A stretch of DNA of 64,000 nt from Amanita rubescens (Eukaryota; Basidiomycota; Agaricomycetes; Agaricales; Amanitaceae): NCBI GenBank assembly GCA_015039365.1, contig WION01000029.1:124001-188000 (forward strand). Direction: 5' to 3'. Below, piece by piece: positions 32,709 through 43,737 of the stretch. Both the position numbers and the translations under genes were made by a program. The notes beneath the pieces were generated by a model that saw only the letters and a list, made by a program, of their open reading frames with translations, searched no databases and was not told the DNA's origin. The stretch's first letter is position 1, and every line of letters starts with the position of its first letter.

Positions 32709-34323
32709 ATGCTTTCAAATTTCTTACGACTCCGAGCTGGCCTTGTTTATCCTATTCTGTCACTACTGCCTACTCACTCCTTGGCGTTTAGCTTGGAGCT
32801 AAACTCGATTCCACAACAATGTTCAAATCTTACAATAACTGCCTCCGGATTAAATTCAAGTATACAATACGCCGCTCTCGTTGTCCCGTATGGCCCTTCG
32901 CCACTCCCAGGTGGCGTCGAAGTTCGACAAGTTCTTGAATTTACATTTGATGCGAATTCGACGACGGCCGATGTTCCCATCAACTATCCCTCTGGATCCC
33001 AATTCGTGATAGCGGTAAGTGGCTATTAGTTTCATCGTTTCTTATTGTCTTGCTGGATCGTCCTCGATCCAAAGTTTTGGATGCAGTTTTGGCGATTCTC
33101 AATCGATCGACGTCTTCTGATGGCGGCTGACATCCATTGTTTCTTTAGATGATCGATTCGACGGGACTTGATGGCACAAGTCAAGTGATGCAAGTACAGG
33201 ATAGTAACGACGCTAGTTGTTTCAGCTCTGATGAATCGATAACGCCGCCCTTCTCCTTTAATGTCTATCCTCAATTTACTGAGTGTTCCCCAAGCCAAAT
33301 CTGGTGGGATAACCAGAACGTGCCAGGGGTAAGTGACTGCGTATGACGTACAACGCACTTCACTGACAATGCGCAGTACACCAGCCTTTCTTGCGATCGT
33401 ACCAGGTTCACAATCATTTGCGATTCCAACGACGAATGTTATGAATATGACGAACTCAACCAGTGGGTTTTCATGGACGCCATCATTTCAAATAGGGTCA
33501 GAACTTGTATTGGTTGGCGGCGAACCCGGCGGATTGGCAGTGGCACAGAATGTTTCTAATACGGTAATTCAAAGCGCCAACACCAATTGTTCTGGTGGCA
33601 CTGCTCCGATTCTCGCTTCTTCCGGCAGCGTCAGCGCTACAAGCCAGGCTCCCACTGGCTTTAGCACTGCATTTGCCAGCTCCCACACCACCAGCTCGGT
33701 AAATGCCGGTGGGAGTGAAAACGATGGGTAGGCGATTCCAACCAGCAATTTGGATTTGGTCTCACGCACTGAATAGCATCAAAATGATCATCGTGAGCAG
33801 TGTCCTCGGAGCTTCCGTCGCGATCCTTTCCGTCGCGTTGCTCTTTTTCTTCCTTTGGAGACGTAGGGTGATGCGGCGGAATTTGAACGCGGGCCCAATC
33901 GATTTGGTTGGTGATTCTCCATCAACGCCAGAGGCCGCAAAACGAACAAGTCGTTGGGGTTATCCGCAGGAACTTTACACTCCAAGGCCATTTCTCTTGC
34001 AATCTGATGACATGTCAGACGCTGGATCCGGGAAGATGCGAGATGCAAATTATCATATGATGCACACGTTTTGTGGGAGCAAATCAAGCCTGGGTGGCAG
34101 TCGCTCACATAGCCCCTCCTCAAGCGTCAACAGACCTCCATACGGAGCGCGGGTGGCTACACCCGATTCGGGGAGGAAATGCAATTCCCAAAGGCAAATG
34201 AGGGCCATCAATGTCATTCAACATGTAGATGCTGAGCTTGTCAAGCCTCTAGTGCCGCCTGGTCGCGAAAGGGAGACCATCGAACTACCTCCTATGTACA
34301 CCAACGCCAGATGCACCGACTAG
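32709..34323 (+). CDS. PPxY-tail membrane protein, copy 1 (phase mismatch)
   Basis: Probable type I surface protein of unknown function. Exons 32709-33014, 33149-33328, 33377-33727 and 33777-34323 sum to 1384 nt, one base too many. The extra base is at the exon 2 end, where GGGG precedes TAAG while paralogues have a phase-2 donor. Layout: signal peptide (LSLLPTHSLAF), a domain with QCSNLTIT, a second with SC, CSPSQIWWD and FSWTPSFQIG, a Ser/Thr-rich linker, a membrane segment (SVAILSVALLFFFLW) with RRRVMRR stop-transfer, and a tail with VIQHVD and ELPPMYTN. Unless another donor restores the frame, the gene is broken; otherwise it would give 460 residues. Confidence 0.65.
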
Positions 34324-35026
34324 TAACTGTCCTTGTCTGATGTTCATCGGTTACTATATACTAAACCTTTAAAATAATTTCATGTCATCAGAACACAGTA
34401 CCGTGACAGTCTCGTATATTTCGTTGAACTTCACGTACAGGTTACTAACCACTGTAAAACATTTGCATGCATTTAAATCGTACAATATTCCCTAATTTGG
34501 CTGCCTCTGCTTAAGCACTGAGCTACTCCCCTTCTGAGTCTTTGTTACTGCCGTTTATGGGTGCCTAGTGGCTCAATGTGGGAATCCACATTGTTTCCTA
34601 ATTTGTCATCATCAATGTTAATGAGGAGTCGCGACTCATCCATTATTCTTGAAAACGCCACGAAAGAAGTTTCGACGGTCCGTTGCTGATCTCATGGGTC
34701 TAGTCAAGCCTGGTACTTTGCAAGACAAGATGCCGGGATCTTCCCTATCAGAAAGAGTCCTTCGATCAGTTCAACGTAAACGACAATTTATTACCGTTGG
34801 GTTCGGGCAACATAAGCTTGCAGCTTATCTGGTTTGGACTTTGGGATTGCCAGAATGCGACTCCTTGTCTGTTGTCAAGGAGGTGCCATAGCCTTTGAGT
34901 GGCACCTCAGTGACACTTGCAGCGCATTCCTGACCTGGAAAACAATTTAGGAAGGGCGAGACTTGATTTCTGTGCCCACTATTGTCTCTACGGCCATCGG
35001 AAGTTCTGTTCCACCGTGGTCTGGAC
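34324..35026. other. Intergenic between copies 1 and 2
   Basis: AT-rich spacer without a supported exon. An 80-codon plus frame at 34649-34891 has no recognisable features. Confidence 0.5.
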
Positions 35027-36546
35027 ATGGCAAAGTCGCTATTTCTTCACTCCTTCTTACTCGCACTCACTTTTTGTCCTTCGTTTTCAACCGCATATTC
35101 GTGGCACTTCAACGCACCGCCTACACAATGCTCAAACTTGTCCATAACAGTAACGGGTTCTGATGGAGTTCCACCTTATCGCGTCCTTATAGTCCCCTTT
35201 GGACCCTCCCCACTTTCGTCCAACATAGATATTCGCTCGACTATTGACCAGCCATTCGATGGTGACTTGACAACTGTCAATTTTCCCGTCAACTATCCCG
35301 CACATTCACATTTTATCGCGGTGGTGCGTAGGTGTACTCCTTACCTCTGACGTCCTTGCTCAGGTTACCTTGCTATTCGCCTTACTCAATCCTTGTTATA
35401 TTTTATTTGTGTAGGTCAGCGATGCTTCTGGTTTCGGCACGGGTGGAACAAGTGTGGCAATACCAATCGCGGGTTCTAGTGATTCAAGTTGTTTTGATCC
35501 TACACAACAGGCTTCCCCGCTATTCCCGTTCTTTCTCTCTCCAGATGCGGTTCATCAATGCCAACAGAACCGAATTTGGTGGAACAGTTCCGAGGCACAG
35601 GGGTTAGTGAATGGCTCTCAACCTGCGCATTTGCATTGACTGTTGTCTCAGGACGCCAGCGTTTTATGCAGTGATACCCGACGGACAATCTTTTCCGATA
35701 ATAGCATCAAACGTGACGGATGTATTCCAAGAAGGACGAGGCTTTTCGTGGGTACCACCGATTCGTGCAGGTACTATTTTCTCGATAATCGGTGGTGATG
35801 CGCGCGGAATAGCCACCGCAGGAAGTATAATCCTTGTCGTGCAATATGAGGACGACAATAGTTGTTTGGGTGATACAAGTCCTGCATCTACTGTCGGTAC
35901 GCCGGTAGGGTGGATCCATCATACCCATGCGACTATCGGCGGCAAAGTTGTCAGCAACGGGTTTGTCACTCGTTATTTATAAATCTTTACTCCAGTCTGA
36001 TTTTTTTTTCCTTTTAGTTTGATTGCTGGAATTATTGCAGGAGGGACGATTGGAGGTGTGCTTATTTTCGTTCTTGCAGGGTTTTTCTTCCTCTCCGGCT
36101 GGCGCCGCCGAAAGATGCGATCAAGGCCAAGGGTCCTGATCGACGAGATGGATGATGAGTTTCCGACCTCGAGGCGAAGTCAAAGCAGGAACGCCCTACC
36201 GGAATATCACCGTCTCGAACCCTTTCCTCTGCTCCAAGCAGGAGGGGAGACGGATGCGTATAGCCTGGGGGAATATGAGGGCAGGCGACAACGTTACTTA
36301 AGGAGGCCCAGTGCAGCTTCGAGCTCAACCAGTCAGAGTAGCCTCTCCGTCAAGACGAGTTACTCAGAGCGTGACTACGAAGCATTGGGTTACCAGAAGA
36401 AGGGAAGTACGCTCGAGCTAGAGAGCCCTATTTCCATCATTCAGCACGAGCATGTGGGACCTAGTAACTCAGCGCAGTCTCCTATCGAATTACCCCCTGC
36501 GTACACCAACATTAAACGAATTAGTCGTCTTCTCGGAAAGCGCTAG
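35027..36546 (+). CDS. PPxY-tail membrane protein, copy 2 (intact)
   Basis: Type I membrane protein, 440 residues. Exons 35027-35323, 35415-35602, 35652-35960 and 36018-36546 sum to 1323 nt; phases 0, 2, 2. The signal peptide is MAKSLFLHSFLLALTFCPSF, with the mature part starting near AYSW. The first ectodomain has QCSNLSITVTGSDGVPPYR. The second starts VSDASGFGTGGTSV, contains a Cys pair (SSCF, HQCQ) and RIWWN, and continues with TPAFYAVIPDGQSF, GFSWVPPIRAG and GGDARG. After a short linker comes the membrane segment (IGGVLIFVLAGFFFLSGW) and RRRKMRSR. The tail keeps SIIQHEH and IELPPAYTN. PPAY fits PPxY, bound by WW domains of NEDD4/Rsp5 ligases. The linker is shorter than in copies 3-5. Confidence 0.8.
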
Positions 36547-37416
36547 CGCTACCTCGCCTCTTCTGTTCAACGGAATTCAGAATTTGTATTATATTAGATT
36601 CACGATCCGTTCTCTCTATGCACGTTCATTTTTTCTCTGATTATAAGCTCACATCCATCAGTTCTTACATGTAGATACTATTGGACAGTCTCACTACACA
36701 CAATCTGGACTCATGTCTTTCCCTTACTTATTCCATACTTATTCCAACTTCTTGTACAATAGGTTCAACCACGAACTTGCCATATCGCTTGTCGTACTGT
36801 GACCTGATTAGGTTATAACCCAGTCATTGTGTTAACTTTAGGTGTATAATACGTTGTTCCCGATCGGATCTGAACCAGGTTATCCATAACTTTCGGAAAT
36901 ACGGATTTGATGCATATGACGAAACGTTAATGTCTTCTACGTCCTCGCGAGGATGTGTACTTGGTAAATACGCCGAAGACCGCTTTCCTACCCAGGTTTT
37001 GACAAGCGGTGATCGGATGCACAGCATTGTGGCAACTTTTTGATAAATACAGGCACATCATGTGGTGTGCACGAGGCGCGTATTCTCGGCCAGAATTATC
37101 GAACTATGTCGACCTGAAGCTGGAGGCTGGCGGTTAGTAGCGTCGTAATTGCCAGTTGCGCACGCTAGGGTTATCCTCAAGACGTGAGTATATGGTCTCA
37201 GGGTTGTGCGTAGTAAGAGCGGCGATCAAGTTACGATAAGCTCACGAATGAATTCAGTGCACAGCGATAAAAATCTATTAAATAACCAGAACCAACGCTT
37301 AGTCAACACGTCAGTCGGTTTTCCGTGCCTGTGAACGCCGTAGCGGTCTACATCTTACCCCGAAGCCGACACGAAGCTAGCTTGACGACTCTTCCTTGGA
37401 CTCCCTTCTCCCCATC
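36547..37416. other. Intergenic between copies 2 and 3
   Basis: AT-rich spacer with no supported exon; presumably the 3' end of copy 2 and the promoter of copy 3. Confidence 0.5.
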
Positions 37417-39059
37417 ATGACCTTCGCATCAAACATGTTTATTTGCTCACGGCGCGCCTTCCTGCTCTCATTTCATCTTCTGGCACTCCAACCGAGTTTC
37501 TCAGCGGCATATTCCTGGATTCTCAATGCACCTGTGACACAGTGTTCAAACCTATCCATAACCATCATAGGATCTGACGGAACACCGCCTTATAGTGTTC
37601 TCGTCGCCCCTTTTGGTCCCACGCCGCTTCCAGGTAACACAGAAGTTCGCGAAGTCGTTGTTCAACCTTTCGATGGCGATTCAACAACTACCAGTTTTGC
37701 AATCAATTACCCAACAGATTCCGAATTCGTTGCGGTGGTGAGTTGTCGATTTTACCTATCTCCCTTTCCATGTCTGGTCTAGGTTCAACCATTTTGACCA
37801 GGCGCTCGTGTGCTAGAGGCCTATTGCTCTTTGTACTTTCATGTTCAGGATTAACATTGATGGGCTGCTATCGCTAGGTTAGTGATGCTCGTGGATTTGG
37901 CACGGGCGGAACAAGTGTTGCGACGAAGGTTTCGGATTCCGGAGATAGCAGCTGTTTTAGCCTATCAAACCCATATTCAGTACCTTTCGATTACTACGTT
38001 GGCTCGGATAACCAATTCACACAATGCGAATCAAGTCGGATCTGGTGGGACCCATCAACCGTACAAGGGTATGGCGTTGGTCTGAATATTCTCATTCTAA
38101 ATATCATTGACAAAAATTCCCAGGACGCCAAGTTTCCAAGGGATCATACCTGGTGGAAAATCGTTTACGATACCAGAGTCAGGCATAACGAAAAAATCGT
38201 CACAAGGAACGGGATTTCCGTGGATCCCACCAATTCTATCGGGGACGACACTTATAGTCGTCGCGGGTGATAACCGTGGCATGGGCTCGGGTGGATATGC
38301 AACATTCTCAATAAACTACAATAATGATACAAGCTGTTTGAACATTCTGAGTCCCAGTTCCACACTGGGACCGCCTGCCGGCAGTTATTCCACCATTGCG
38401 GGCGCAAGCAGTACTGGCACCAGCAACGGCAACAGTAACGCAAGTAGTGGTTCATCCAATCGTAATGGGTGAGCAAATACCTTCTTTCCGAATTTGCATG
38501 CCCTAAAGTTGTAATCGATAGAACCAGAACGGCTACCCTCATAGGTGGAATTGTCGGCGGAGTAGTTGGTGGCCTTTTAATACTGGCCATTGGCGCTCTC
38601 TGTTATTACTTGCAGAAAAAAAAATCGAGAACACAGCAAATACCAAACCGGGATTTCTTTTTATCGCAGTACAGTCCAGAGCCATTTGTGGATACGAGGC
38701 CCACCAGCGAGAATGTTTCCAAGTGGGGAACAGGTCCTTCTTCTACTATCCCACTGTTCAGTTTGAGGTCGAGTGAATTGGCAAGCATGTCGGCGAGTGG
38801 GAGAAGGAGCGGGAGCGGGAGCGGTGGATACTACAGGACCAGCGATTTCGGATCTAGGATGGATCCTCCATCGGAACTACCGAGCCCCTCGCAACGTGAA
38901 CCATGGGATGTTGGTGTTATTCAGCACCAGGATTCGGGCGTCACGCTTCCTACACCCATTGAACGGCCCGTCGTCGAGTTACCGCCCCGGTATGACAATA
39001 TTGGCACACAGGATCGTCCTAGCTTGGAAGTATTGCTTGAAAGTCAGAATCGTTTTTAA
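37417..39059 (+). CDS. PPxY-tail membrane protein, copy 3 (intact)
   Basis: 464 residues. Exons 37417-37737, 37878-38068, 38124-38468 and 38522-39059 sum to 1395 nt with phases 0, 2, 2. Signal peptide RRAFLLSFHLLALQPSFSAA, then AYSWILNAPVTQCSNLSIT. The second ectodomain shows VSDARGFGTGG, SSCF, QCESSRIWWD, TPSFQGIIPGGKSF, FPWIPPILSG and AGDNRGMGSGG. A Ser/Gly/Asn-rich linker, probably O-glycosylated, leads to GGIVGGVVGGLLILAIGAL and a KKKSR stop-transfer. The tail carries GVIQHQDSGV and VELPPRYDN, and ends with about 20 further residues. ATG choice: 37417 or 37435; both leave a usable signal peptide. Its 3' end was copied to 41.07 kb. Confidence 0.8.
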
Positions 39060-41070
39060 TGAGGAAGGAAACTTGAAGGAAACTTTGATCTGGCTCAGGA
39101 GGCGGTGATATACGGCGACAGATGTCACGCATAGTGCCGCGGAGCCAGGAAGGAATGGAAGCTGAAGGCATCAGACAAACATAACAATCTGGTCGCTAGC
39201 GATACTTACTGATATATCACCTCCTATATCAGCCTACATAGCGTAAAGCGATGAGGATCGATGCCTTTTAATAATATAAATGTTACTCATGAGAAGGTCG
39301 AGGAGATTTTCCCCCTCAGGCATGTCCTCGACCTCGGTAACGAACTGAAGATGTCGCGCCCCCCTTCCCCGCTTTCATCTCAAATGTTTCCCTGCTTAGG
39401 ACGCGTTTCTCTCCTCCTTTTTTATGTTCTGTTACTCCAACCAACTTTCTCAGCGGCATACTCCTGGGTTCTTACTGCCCCTGCCACACAATGTTCAAAC
39501 CTGTCAATAGCCATCACAGGGTCAGACTGGGGTACCTCCTTACCGCGCCCTTAGTCGTCCCTTCTGGTCCTACACCACTTCCAAACAATATCGATGTCCG
39601 TTCAATTATCGACCATGCTTTCGATGGAGATTCGACAACTGCCAGTTTCGCAATCAATTATCCAGCGAAATTCCCAATTCGTAGTCGTGGTAAGTTGTTG
39701 TTTTTGTCCGTTTTTGTCGGGCTAGGCGCCTTCTTTTGTTCACAATCAGTTCCGGCGTTAACGGGCCTTTCATTATTAGGTTAGTGATATTAATGGATTT
39801 GGAACGGGCGGAACAGGTGTCGCGACGCAAGTGTTGGGTTCCAACGACAGTAGCTGTTACAGCCTATCGAAATCCATTCAAGACGCTTTTCTATTACTAC
39901 GTTGGCCCTGTCAGTAACTTCACGCAATGCGAATCGGCCCGGATCTGGTGGGACCCATCAACCGTACAAGGGTTCAGTACTAGTCTAAATATTGTGATTC
40001 CAAACAATATAATTAATAATAAAATCTTTAGGACGCCAAATTTCGACGGCATCATACCCGGAGGGCAATCGTTTACGATACCAGAGTCAAGTATAACGAC
40101 CTCGTCGACACAAGGGGCGGGATTTTCTTGGACTCCATCAATTGAAGGAGGGACAACATTTATTCTTGTCGCAGGGGACAATCGTGGCATGGGATCGGGC
40201 GGACAAGCGCCATTCAAAATAGGTCTGAACAGCGACCAGAGCTGTTTGAACAGTTCAAGTCCAAGTTCAACGGCCGGAACCCCCGCAGGCGCCTATTCCA
40301 CCGGCACAGCCGCAAGCAGCACCAGTACCAGTACCAGTGGCAGTGGCAGTGGCAGTGGCAGCACAAGTGCTGCATCCAGCGGTGGACGGTAAGCATAAAC
40401 CGTCTTTCCGGCTTTGTATTCTCACAAAATCTTAAATCAAACAGAACCAGAACAGCTACTCTCATAGGCGAGATCGTCGGGGGAGCAGTTGGAGGCTTGC
40501 TACTGCTCATCGGCATCATTCTACTTTATCTCTTTTTGAGGAATGCTCAGGCGAGAAGGTTCAGCAATCCTCAGCCAAACGATATTCTGGGCGATCCACT
40601 TAGGCCAGAGACAGAAGGAATATCTTCCGTACGGGCGCCGAGGTCGCAAACTGCAACAAGCGATAATGGGTCGGCGTACAATTCTACGCCATGGAAAACT
40701 TCTGGGCCAAGCGAGTTTGGGTCCAGGTATAATCCGCCATCGGAGGTGTCGAGCTCTTCGCGGCGTGAACAGGCGTGGGGTACCAGCATGATCCAACATA
40801 CGGATGCGGGAGTGATTCTTCTCCCACCAGCCGAGGAGCGCATTGTAGAGTTGCCACCTCGTTACGATAATATTTGCGCGCCAGATCGTCTTGGTCCGGA
40901 AATTGTAGCTCAAATGTGTGGGATTCATCATCCTGTATAAAATCTTCTCAAGTTTTATTCTGCACATAATGATTCATCTCATGATCTATTGTAAAAGGTG
41001 TATATCATGTTGGCTCTTACTACTTGACGCTCGGAAATGTCTCTGTCTGTTTTTGTATCTACTATCGACG
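38894..41070 (+). repeat. 2.18-kb tandem duplication, left unit
   Basis: Starts at ACGTGAACCATGGGATGTTG inside the last exon of copy 3, spans all of copy 4 and ends at TTTTTGTATC. It is repeated immediately as 41071 to about 43276. Confidence 0.85.
39351..40940 (+). pseudogene. PPxY-tail membrane protein, copy 4 (frameshifted)
   Basis: Very similar to copy 5 but broken. Exon 1 (from MSRPPSPLSSQMF) has extra single bases against copy 5: GACTGGGG for GACGGGG, CTTAGTC for CTTGTC, and GCGAAATTCC for GCAAATTCC. The first insertion causes a stop at 39552-39554; the three together would restore the frame only after that stop. Exon 2 has another +1 just after TGTTACAGCC. From FYYYVGPVSNFTQC onward the frame is intact through RIWWDPSTVQG, TPNFDGIIPGGQSF, the membrane segment (GAVGGLLLLIGIILLYLF) and the tail VELPPRYDN. 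Sequencing errors could mimic some of these changes, but four in one gene favour real decay. Confidence 0.75.
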
Positions 41071-41260
41071 ACGTGAACCATGGGATGTTGGTGTTATTCA
41101 GCACCAGGATTCGGGCGTCACGCTTCCTCATTGAACGGCCCGTCGTCAAGTTACCGCCCCGGTATGACAATATTGGCACACAGGATCGTCCTAGCTTGGA
41201 AGTATTGCTTGAAAGTTAGAATCGTTTTTAATGGGGAAGGAAACTTGAAGGAAACTTTGA
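41071..41260 (+). pseudogene. Relic of the 3' end of copy 3
   Basis: Matches 38894-39080 (CATGGGATGTTGGTGTTATT and onward through PPRYDNIGTQDRPSLEVLLES). It lacks 5 bp (CTTCCT-CATTG against CTTCCTACACCCATTG), which breaks the frame, and has GTTAGAATC where copy 3 has GTCAGAATC, adding a stop. It is the junction scar of the tandem duplication. Confidence 0.9.
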
Positions 41261-41552
41261 TCTGGCTCAAGAGGCATACGGCGGTGGTGTCACTGATGTC
41301 ACGCCGCATAGTGCGGTGCCAACTGCCAGGGATGGTCTCGTTATGGAAGCTGAAGGCAGTGTGCCGCATCAGACAAACATAACAATTTCCAAGTCTGGTC
41401 GCTAGCGATACTGATACATCACGTCCTAGATCAGCCTACATAGCGTAAAGCGATGACGATCGATGCCTTTTAATAATATAAATGTTACTCATGAGAAGAT
41501 TGAGAAGATTTTCCCCCTCAGGCATGTCCTCGACCTCAGTAACGACCTGAAG

Positions 41553-43167
41553 ATGTCGCGCCCCCCTTCCCCGCTTTCATCTCAAATGTTTCCCTGCTTA
41601 GGACGCGTTTCTCTCCTCCTTTTTTATGTTCTGTTACTCCAACCAACTTTCTCAGCGGCATACTCCTGGGTTCTTACTGCCCCCGCCACGCAATGTTCAA
41701 ACCTGTCAATATCCATCACAGGGTCAGACGGGGTACCTCCTTACCGCGCCCTTGTCGTCCCTTCTGGTCCTACACCACTTCCAAATAATATCGAAGTTCG
41801 TCAAATTATCGACTATGCTTTCGAAGGAGATTCGACAACTGCCAGTTTCGCAATCAATTATCCAGCAAATTCCCAATTCGTAGTCGTGGTAAGTTGTTGT
41901 TTTTGTCGGGCTAGGCGCCTGCGTTTCCCTTCTTTTGTTCATAATCAGTTACGGCGTTAACGGGCCTTTCATTATTAGGTTAGTGATGCTAATGGATTTG
42001 GAACGGGCGGAACAGGTGTCGCGACGCAAGTGTTGGGTTCCAACGACAGTAGCTGTTACAGCCCATCTAATCTAAACAAGGCGCTTTTCTTTTACTACGT
42101 TGGCTCTGACAATCACTTCACTCAATGCGGATCGGCCCGGATCTGGTGGGACCCATCCACTGTACAAGGGTTCAGTATTAGTCTAAATATTGTGATTCCA
42201 AACAATATTATTAATAACAAAATCTTTAGGACGCCAAGTTTCGACGGCATCATACCCGGAGGGCAATCGTTTACGATACCAGAGTCAAGTATAACGACCT
42301 CGTCGACACAAGGGACGGGATTTTCCTGGACTCCATCAATTGAAGGAGGGACAACATTTATTCTTGTCGCAGGGGACAATCGTGGCATGGGATCGGGCGG
42401 AGAAGTAGCATTCACAATAGGTCTGAACAGCGACCAGAGCTGTTTGAGCAGTTCAAGTCCAAGTTCAACGGCCGGAACCCCCGCAGGCGCCTATTCCACC
42501 AGCACAGCCGCAAGCAGCACCAGTACCAGTACCAGTAGCAGTGGCAGTGGCAGGCAGCACGAGTGCTGCATCCAGCGGTGGACGGTAAGCATAAACTGTC
42601 TTTCCGGCTTTGCATTCTCACAAAATCTTAAATCAAAACAGAACTAGAACTAGAACAGTTACTCTCATAGGCGGGATCGTCGGGGGAGCAGTTGGAGGCT
42701 TGCTACTCATCAGCATTCTACTTTATCTCTTTGCGAGGAATGCTCAGGCGAGAAGGTTCAGCAATCCTCAGCCGATCGATATTCTGGGCGATCCACTTAG
42801 GCCAGAGACAGGAGGATTATCTCCCGTACGGGCGCCGAGATCAACTATGGGTGACATATTGTCGTTGTATGGGCAAACTGCAACAAGCCATAACGGGTCG
42901 ACGTACAATTCTACACCATGGCAAACTTCTGGGCCAAGCGAGTTTGGGTCCAGGTATAATCCGCCATCGGAGGTGTCGAGCTCTTCGCGGCGTGAACAGG
43001 CGTGGGGTACTAGCATGATCCAACATAAAGATGCGGGAGTGATTCTTCTCCCACCGGCCGAGGAGCGTGTTGTAGAGTTGCCACCTCGTTACGATAATAT
43101 TGGCGCACCAGATCGTCTTAGCCCGGAAATTGTAGCACAAATGCGTGGGATTCATCATCCTATATAA
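41553..43167 (+). CDS. PPxY-tail membrane protein, copy 5 (linker frameshift)
   Basis: Exons 41553-41888, 41979-42169, 42230-42584 and 42642-43167 sum to 1408 nt, which is not a whole number of codons. The cause is in the Ser/Gly linker: GGCAGTGGCAGGCAGCAC here against GGCAGTGGCAGTGGCAGCAC in copy 4, a 2-bp loss. With the usual donor the next exon then opens AAC TAG and translation stops before the membrane segment, releasing a soluble ectodomain. Everything else is intact: signal peptide LLLFYVLLLQPTFSAA, QCSNLSISITGSDG, SSCY, QCGSARIWWD, TPSFDGIIPGGQSF, FSWTPSIEGG, membrane segment GGAVGGLLLISILLYLF, and tail MIQHKDAGV and VELPPRYDN. Confidence 0.7.
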
Positions 43168-43276
43168 AAGTTTTATTCTGCGCATAATGATTCATCTCAT
43201 GATCTATTGTAAAGGGTGCATATCATGTTGGCTTTTACTAATTAACGCTCAGAATTGTCCTTGTCTGTTTTTGTAT

Positions 43277-43737
43277 CGACAAATCTTTCGAGTGGCTATG
43301 TTTGGGCAACGCACTGCAACGCAGCCGCGTTTCAGCACCTGATGTATGCAGTGCCGAAAAACGGTGCCTGATGACGACAGCTCCAGGTCTCTCACGAGTG
43401 CTCGGCCTGACACGACAACCATACGATATCAATGGAGTCCGGCATTCATACATTTATCGGCGATGATATGGACGCTCCACGGTGCCAATTGACTCACCCG
43501 GACACGGACCGACCAGGGCGGTTCTGCAGGACTCGAGAAATAATTCCGAGTCATCCTTCAAAGGTGAAATATAGCCATGACGACATCAATACTTATCGAA
43601 CCGACACTGACGAAGCCGAATGATTCCCATAGGGTGGAAAATAATTCCTTGCTGGGCCTTCGTCGCCCCCCGGAAGAGTTTGTGCATTCGTTGCTCCTAA
43701 CAGGATACGTGGCGCCGCTGTATGATTACTTGACCGC
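43277..43737. other. Intergenic, no gene seen
   Basis: Follows the duplication boundary. Only short unsupported frames occur on both strands. Confidence 0.5.

Larger units (their letters stand above)
41071..43276 (+). repeat. 2.2-kb tandem duplication, right unit
   Basis: Direct repeat of 38894-41070, containing the copy 3 tail relic and copy 5. The two units differ by scattered substitutions and small indels, so the event is not brand new. Confidence 0.85.
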
